In this document: positions 60,134 through 64,000 of the stretch, in pieces | How the letters are laid out: each line of letters starts with the position of its first letter | Numbering within the stretch: the stretch's first letter is position 1 | DNA from: Ectocarpus siliculosus | Taxonomy: Eukaryota > Sar > Phaeophyceae > Ectocarpales > Ectocarpaceae | DNA: 64,000 nt | Reading direction: 5' to 3' | Assembly (NCBI GenBank): GCA_000310025.1 | Contig: FN649736.1 | Coordinates: forward strand, 5,175,377 to 5,239,376 | Made by a program: the position numbers and the translations under genes | The notes under the pieces: generated by a model | The model's input: the letters and a program-made list of their open reading frames with translations, nothing else | Databases searched by the model: none | Told to the model about the DNA's origin: nothing

Positions 60134-62423
60134 AGATGGCGGAAAGCATCTAAGGGTTGTCATGTGCGTTAGGGGAGTCGGATGGGTGCGAGGTTGAAGC
60201 TTCGGTCGGACGTGTGACGTCATTGACACAAGAACTGCGATAGTCCAATGGCAACCGCTGTTATGGATTTCTAGTCGCAAGCTTTTTTAAAAGAACGTGG
60301 TCGATCTGTTTTTGCTCCCAGGACTCTTTGGAATTGGACACGGTTTGTTTGTTGGCAAACCAGGGAACCCAGAGGGGTGAGATAGCCGACGTGGAAGTAT
60401 GACAAAGAGATACGTAACTGTTTTGTTGCAGTAGCCGTCCGTGATCGGTGCAACGTGCGCTTGTTGGCGCGGGGGAACGTCGCTTGGGCGTACCGACGGC
60501 AGGTACCTGGCTGGTAGCGATGGCACGACGAGGCCGATGTTTTGCACAGAACACATGTGGTGCCGATACGACGAAGGCTTTTGCTGCAGTTACACGTGGT
60601 CAGGTTTAGGGAGTGCTGTCGAAACGAACCAATCCTCTGAACGGTGTCACAAAAGGCTTGCATGTCGTTTGTATCGACGACTGCTGTTGTGGAGACGTCA
60701 GCCAAGCGGTCGATCTACGTCTCTCGCGTACATGCATGGTTTTTTTTTTTAATGATTTCGGTAGCAACGATGGACGCCAAACTGGAGTGGGTGCATCAAG
60801 GCAGCACGCGGGAAAACTCATGATAGGCACAAGACTCCTCGCTCGCGTCTCACTACAACGTCTACCAGTTGACCGTGTCTGTCGTCTTCGAGCTCGAACT
60901 CAATTTACCACCAGAAACTCGTTGAGGTTCCTTGCAAACGCACAGCGGCATGGACTGAAGGGTGTATATCGGTACCGCCGTTGCTACAAAAAACACGTTG
61001 TTTCAACTTCGAATCCAGATATCGTTTGTGCAAGCTGTGAAGAGCTTCTCGATGACTTTCATCGCCACCTTCTCCTTGCACACCCGGCTGCCGTCCGTAG
61101 AGCAAACTCAAAAGGCTGAGCAACTATGGGTCCACTGGCTAGGGGTGTGCCTCTGCAAAGAACGCGCATGATCCTGACGATGTTTTCGGTACAGCCAACG
61201 CGGCTTGAACCGTACAGTATGCGCGCTCTACCCTTGCTCTATCCGAACCGTTTGCTGCTACTTCCAACTCGTGCCTCTCCGGCACAATCATCGCCAAGCA
61301 ATCAAACAGATGAATGCTCGACGAAACAGACAACCAAGCGTGCTGCACAGAGATTGTTGCGTGCATCGTTCGTCGGTCTCGATGTACAGTACTTCAGTTG
61401 TCGTCGTCTTCCTTTTGCGGCAGCTTCTCGCCCTCCCATGTCTTCCACTCCATCCCCTTGGGCGCCTGGCGCTCTTTCTCGTAGTCCGCCTTACCAACCT
61501 ACAGTACAGAGCAGGACCATGGGTATACATCAATGGATAAGATAGCTTCATTGAGACAGGTAACAGCAGTGGCGGGACAAGGTCGCCACGTTTAACGAAC
61601 GAACAGATCCAGCCTTACTCTTCTTGGGCGTACTTTCCTCTGCCGTTCTCCGTTACTACGATTGAAGCCGTCGATGGTGCGATCGTCTTCGTGCGGATCA
61701 ATATTGCATGGTAGTCTTTCTGTGTGTGTATTTATTTTCCCTTAATTCCTATGCTACCTCTGCGCAAATATCCCCACACTTTGTCGAAGTAACAAGCGAT
61801 TTCAATACCTATTGCGGCCCGAAAGTTTGACAACGAGAGCTTCAAATAAAGGTTAAAGTGACAGCGCTTTCAGGTGCGATGACACGACACTTGTCCGTTT
61901 CAAATAGGACCTACAACTCACGTGCGGGCGCAAAAAATTACATGCTTAAGGTCTCTTGCTGAATAACTAGCAACCCGCGGTCGTTTGAGGTGCACCAGCG
62001 TTGACGAAGTCTTGACCAGATGGTGTGTCAGCGGTTAAGAGTTGGGGGTATGGAAAACTGTTGCCTAAAAAACAGAAAAGCCTTCGATTTGAACGTCACT
62101 TTTGCCAATGTGTACTGGCTGAAACGCGCGGGTAACTCTGCCTCCAGTGCTGCGTCTGGGCAAATATTGATAGCGCAATGCAAGCTGATTGTTAGTTAGA
62201 AATTGGCGTTGTGGTCGGGGGATTCATGCCACACTGATGAGCACCCGATTTTTGGGAGCTCCGAAAACTCCAGGCTCGGTGGCTTTTAGTGTAGAGAGCA
62301 CCGACACTATCTACAATCAATCTTTGCTGCTTGTTGCTGTTTGCGTCTTCTGCCGTGCCATGTTTATGTCCGTCAACTACGGCAATAACAAAACATGAGC
62401 TGCACATATATAGAGTCGCGCGG
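60134..62423. other. Convergent intergenic region
   Basis: About 2.3 kb lie between the stops of PSMB2 and SGT1. Several overlapping frames of 90-170 codons exist on both strands, but none has a recognisable sequence or splice context. Nothing else was seen beyond poly-T/A stretches. Confidence 0.55.
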
Positions 62424-63759
62424 TTAGCCATGAGCATCCCGAATCACCTCGTCCCAGTTGGTAGATAGCACGGTCCCTCCAGACGTTTGGAAGGACTTGA
62501 CCATGGCCCTGCGTGTGTCCTCATCCGCCTGCGAAACGCGATGACGCAAATTCGTAATAGCGTCGCGCGAGGTAGGATGCTTTCGAGAATGAAGCACACG
62601 CTTTGGAGACTTGCGTGATTGTACAGGCTGGAGATTATGCCACGCGCTGATAACCGAAAGGGAACCACGACAGGAGGAGCAGCCCACTAAGTAAACACTA
62701 CGAAAAGCCTCGTATCCCACACAAGCACATAGGCCTTTCTCCCAGCTGACGACAAAACAAAACTGGGACAACACAGAAAAATAACAGCCTTACCAACACA
62801 CGGTTCAACACCAACGGCCACTGACTGACTAACCTTGCCGTAGATTGATTTGAAGAGGTCGTTCAAGGCTTGCTCCCCGCCCGGCTTCTCCGCTTCGAGT
62901 TCCTTCTGCACCTCCTTCTCCACCTTCGGACAGCAGCAAAATGACCATTCCGCAAAATAAGAGGCAACACCAAACACGATGCGTTCAGAAAACGGAACCA
63001 CCGTAAAACTCGAAACCACACAAAGGCGACGGACAGGCCATCACTTGGGACTCGCGAAAGGGATGAGCGGGTGCGGTGGGAAAGTAACCTGAAAAAGAGC
63101 GGAGCGCCTCTGCCTTCAAAGCGGGCAGCAAGAAGGCAGCGAAGCTCGACAGCACTCATGACGAACACTCCTGGAGATTGTCCAGAGGCTTGGCGTTGCA
63201 ATAGGACTCGAGTCACAGCGCTCTCAGCTTGGAGGCAACACAAACCAAACAAGCACAAGCAGGCTCACCACATCCCAGTCTTTGGTGCTAGAGTACGGCC
63301 GGGCAACTTTCGTAGGAGGCTGCTCCACGGCAGCTTCTCCACTTGTAGAGCTAGCGTCCGTGGCCGTAGCTGCCGCGGCTGGTCTGGCTGCAGGGATTGC
63401 TGCACCCTCCAGCTCTGGCCAGTCCGCCGGAGACTTCTTCGTCATCGTCACTTCCAGCTGAACTCAACACAGCACGCAGCCCACCATGGGGGGGGGACAT
63501 GCAAACACGGGGGGGTCGGGGGATGGGGCGTGAGAATACAAGAACCGGGCAGTACGAACAGGCTCTCTGTTCCCAAGTATCACCAACAACAAGTACACCA
63601 AATTGAAATGGACAACTGAAACTGTAGAACATGACGGGTCGCATACGCGGCGGCTGCAGAATAAGAATGTAGCGGGGCGGGGAGTTAAGGGATTGGTCAC
63701 ATACCACGTACCCCGTGGGGTGCTTGGCGTACCACGAATGAACGAATGTGTGTGTTGTC
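62424..63759 (-). CDS. SGT1: SGT1-like co-chaperone, C-terminal part (CS end and SGS domain)
   Basis: SGT1 is an HSP90 co-chaperone and SCF ubiquitin ligase adaptor. The readable exons, in phase, are 63759-63705 (less certain), 63457-63269, 62923-62834 and 62528-62424. The second ends the CS domain with LEVTMTKKSPADWPELEG and continues through an Ala-rich linker to YSSTKDWDV. The third gives VEKEVQKELEAEKPGG and ALNDLFKSIYGK. The last gives ADEDTRRAMVKSF, then SGGTVLSTNWDEV, the hallmark of the SGS domain, and a short end RDAHG. The usual conserved stretch after the TNW motif is shortened. The CS core and TPR region lie beyond the right edge. Exon 63759-63705 (frame WYAKHPTGYV) fits in phase but is not a strong family match. 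Confidence 0.88.
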
Positions 63760-64000
63760 CTGCAGGGGTGGGGCATGACTTTGCCCCTTGAGAGGTTACA
63801 GGGGCTCGCCAAACTTTCCGGGAAGGTTGAGTTTTGCTACTTGACGCTGCACCTCTTTTGGTTGTTGCTGCGCATGTAGCAAATCACATACAGCACTTAT
63901 ATATGCAGTGATCGTGGGGGCTGCGGTTTGCGGTGGGTGCAGAGATTCTGCTATGTTTCAAGGTCTAACGCTAAACGTGACGCTAAAAGCGGCGTTTATC
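63760..64000. other. Probable SGT1 intron sequence to window end
   Basis: No further SGT1 exon was recognised in the last 240 bp. The segment upstream of the 63759 acceptor is pyrimidine-rich on the minus strand, consistent with intron. Confidence 0.4.

Noticed and set aside
60441-61545. Several 100-170 codon frames in the PSMB2-SGT1 spacer
   Set aside because: They overlap on both strands, show no family motifs and have no usable exon partners.
1-64000. CRISPR arrays, rRNA and tRNA genes
   Set aside because: The only regular arrays are mini- and microsatellites without unique spacers. No tRNA cloverleaf or rRNA sequence was recognised by eye; a covariance-model scan would settle this.

Overview
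This window is nuclear DNA from an intron-rich eukaryote. Every recognisable gene is broken into many short exons with GT-AG introns of about 150-1200 bp. There are no ribosome binding sites or operons. Exons are GC-rich with CAG/GGC repeats, and two poly-C/N assembly gaps are present. Strand use alternates from gene to gene. This style, together with the heterokont look of the proteins, suggests a brown alga of the Ectocarpus type. That assignment is inference, not proof.

Layout, left to right: U2AF65-like splicing factor (-, C-terminus off the left edge); nicotinamidase (+); a very large armadillo-like protein of unknown function (-, about 22.0-11.0 kb); an unknown protein (+, about 22.9-25.2 kb); a putative 4.4 kb element bounded by 17-bp inverted repeats (25983-30345) carrying a Cys-rich minus-strand gene; acetyl-CoA synthetase in 14 exons (+, 30627-40552); a long low-complexity Ser/Gly/Gln protein (+, 43127-47396, interrupted by a gap); gamma-glutamyltranspeptidase in 9 exons (-, 55273-50029); 20S proteasome subunit beta type 2 (+, 55947-60133); and the C-terminal part of the co-chaperone SGT1 (-, 63759-62424, N-terminus off the right edge).

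For U2AF65, nicotinamidase, ACS, GGT, PSMB2 and SGT1, exon ends were placed by reading splice sites and checking that codon phase carries across every intron, so these models are firm. The armadillo gene is only partly resolved: most internal junctions are in phase, but the 5' end and two junctions are not settled. The genes are mostly housekeeping (splicing, NAD salvage, acetyl-CoA supply, glutathione turnover, protein degradation and folding) and do not form one pathway.

The most unusual signals are a 9-mer (ACAGCAGTA or its complement) found 13 times outside exons, the inverted-repeat-bounded element with its unknown Cys-rich protein, a decayed copy of a GGT exon inside the preceding intron, and a tandemly triplicated 5' splice site in the U2AF65 gene.
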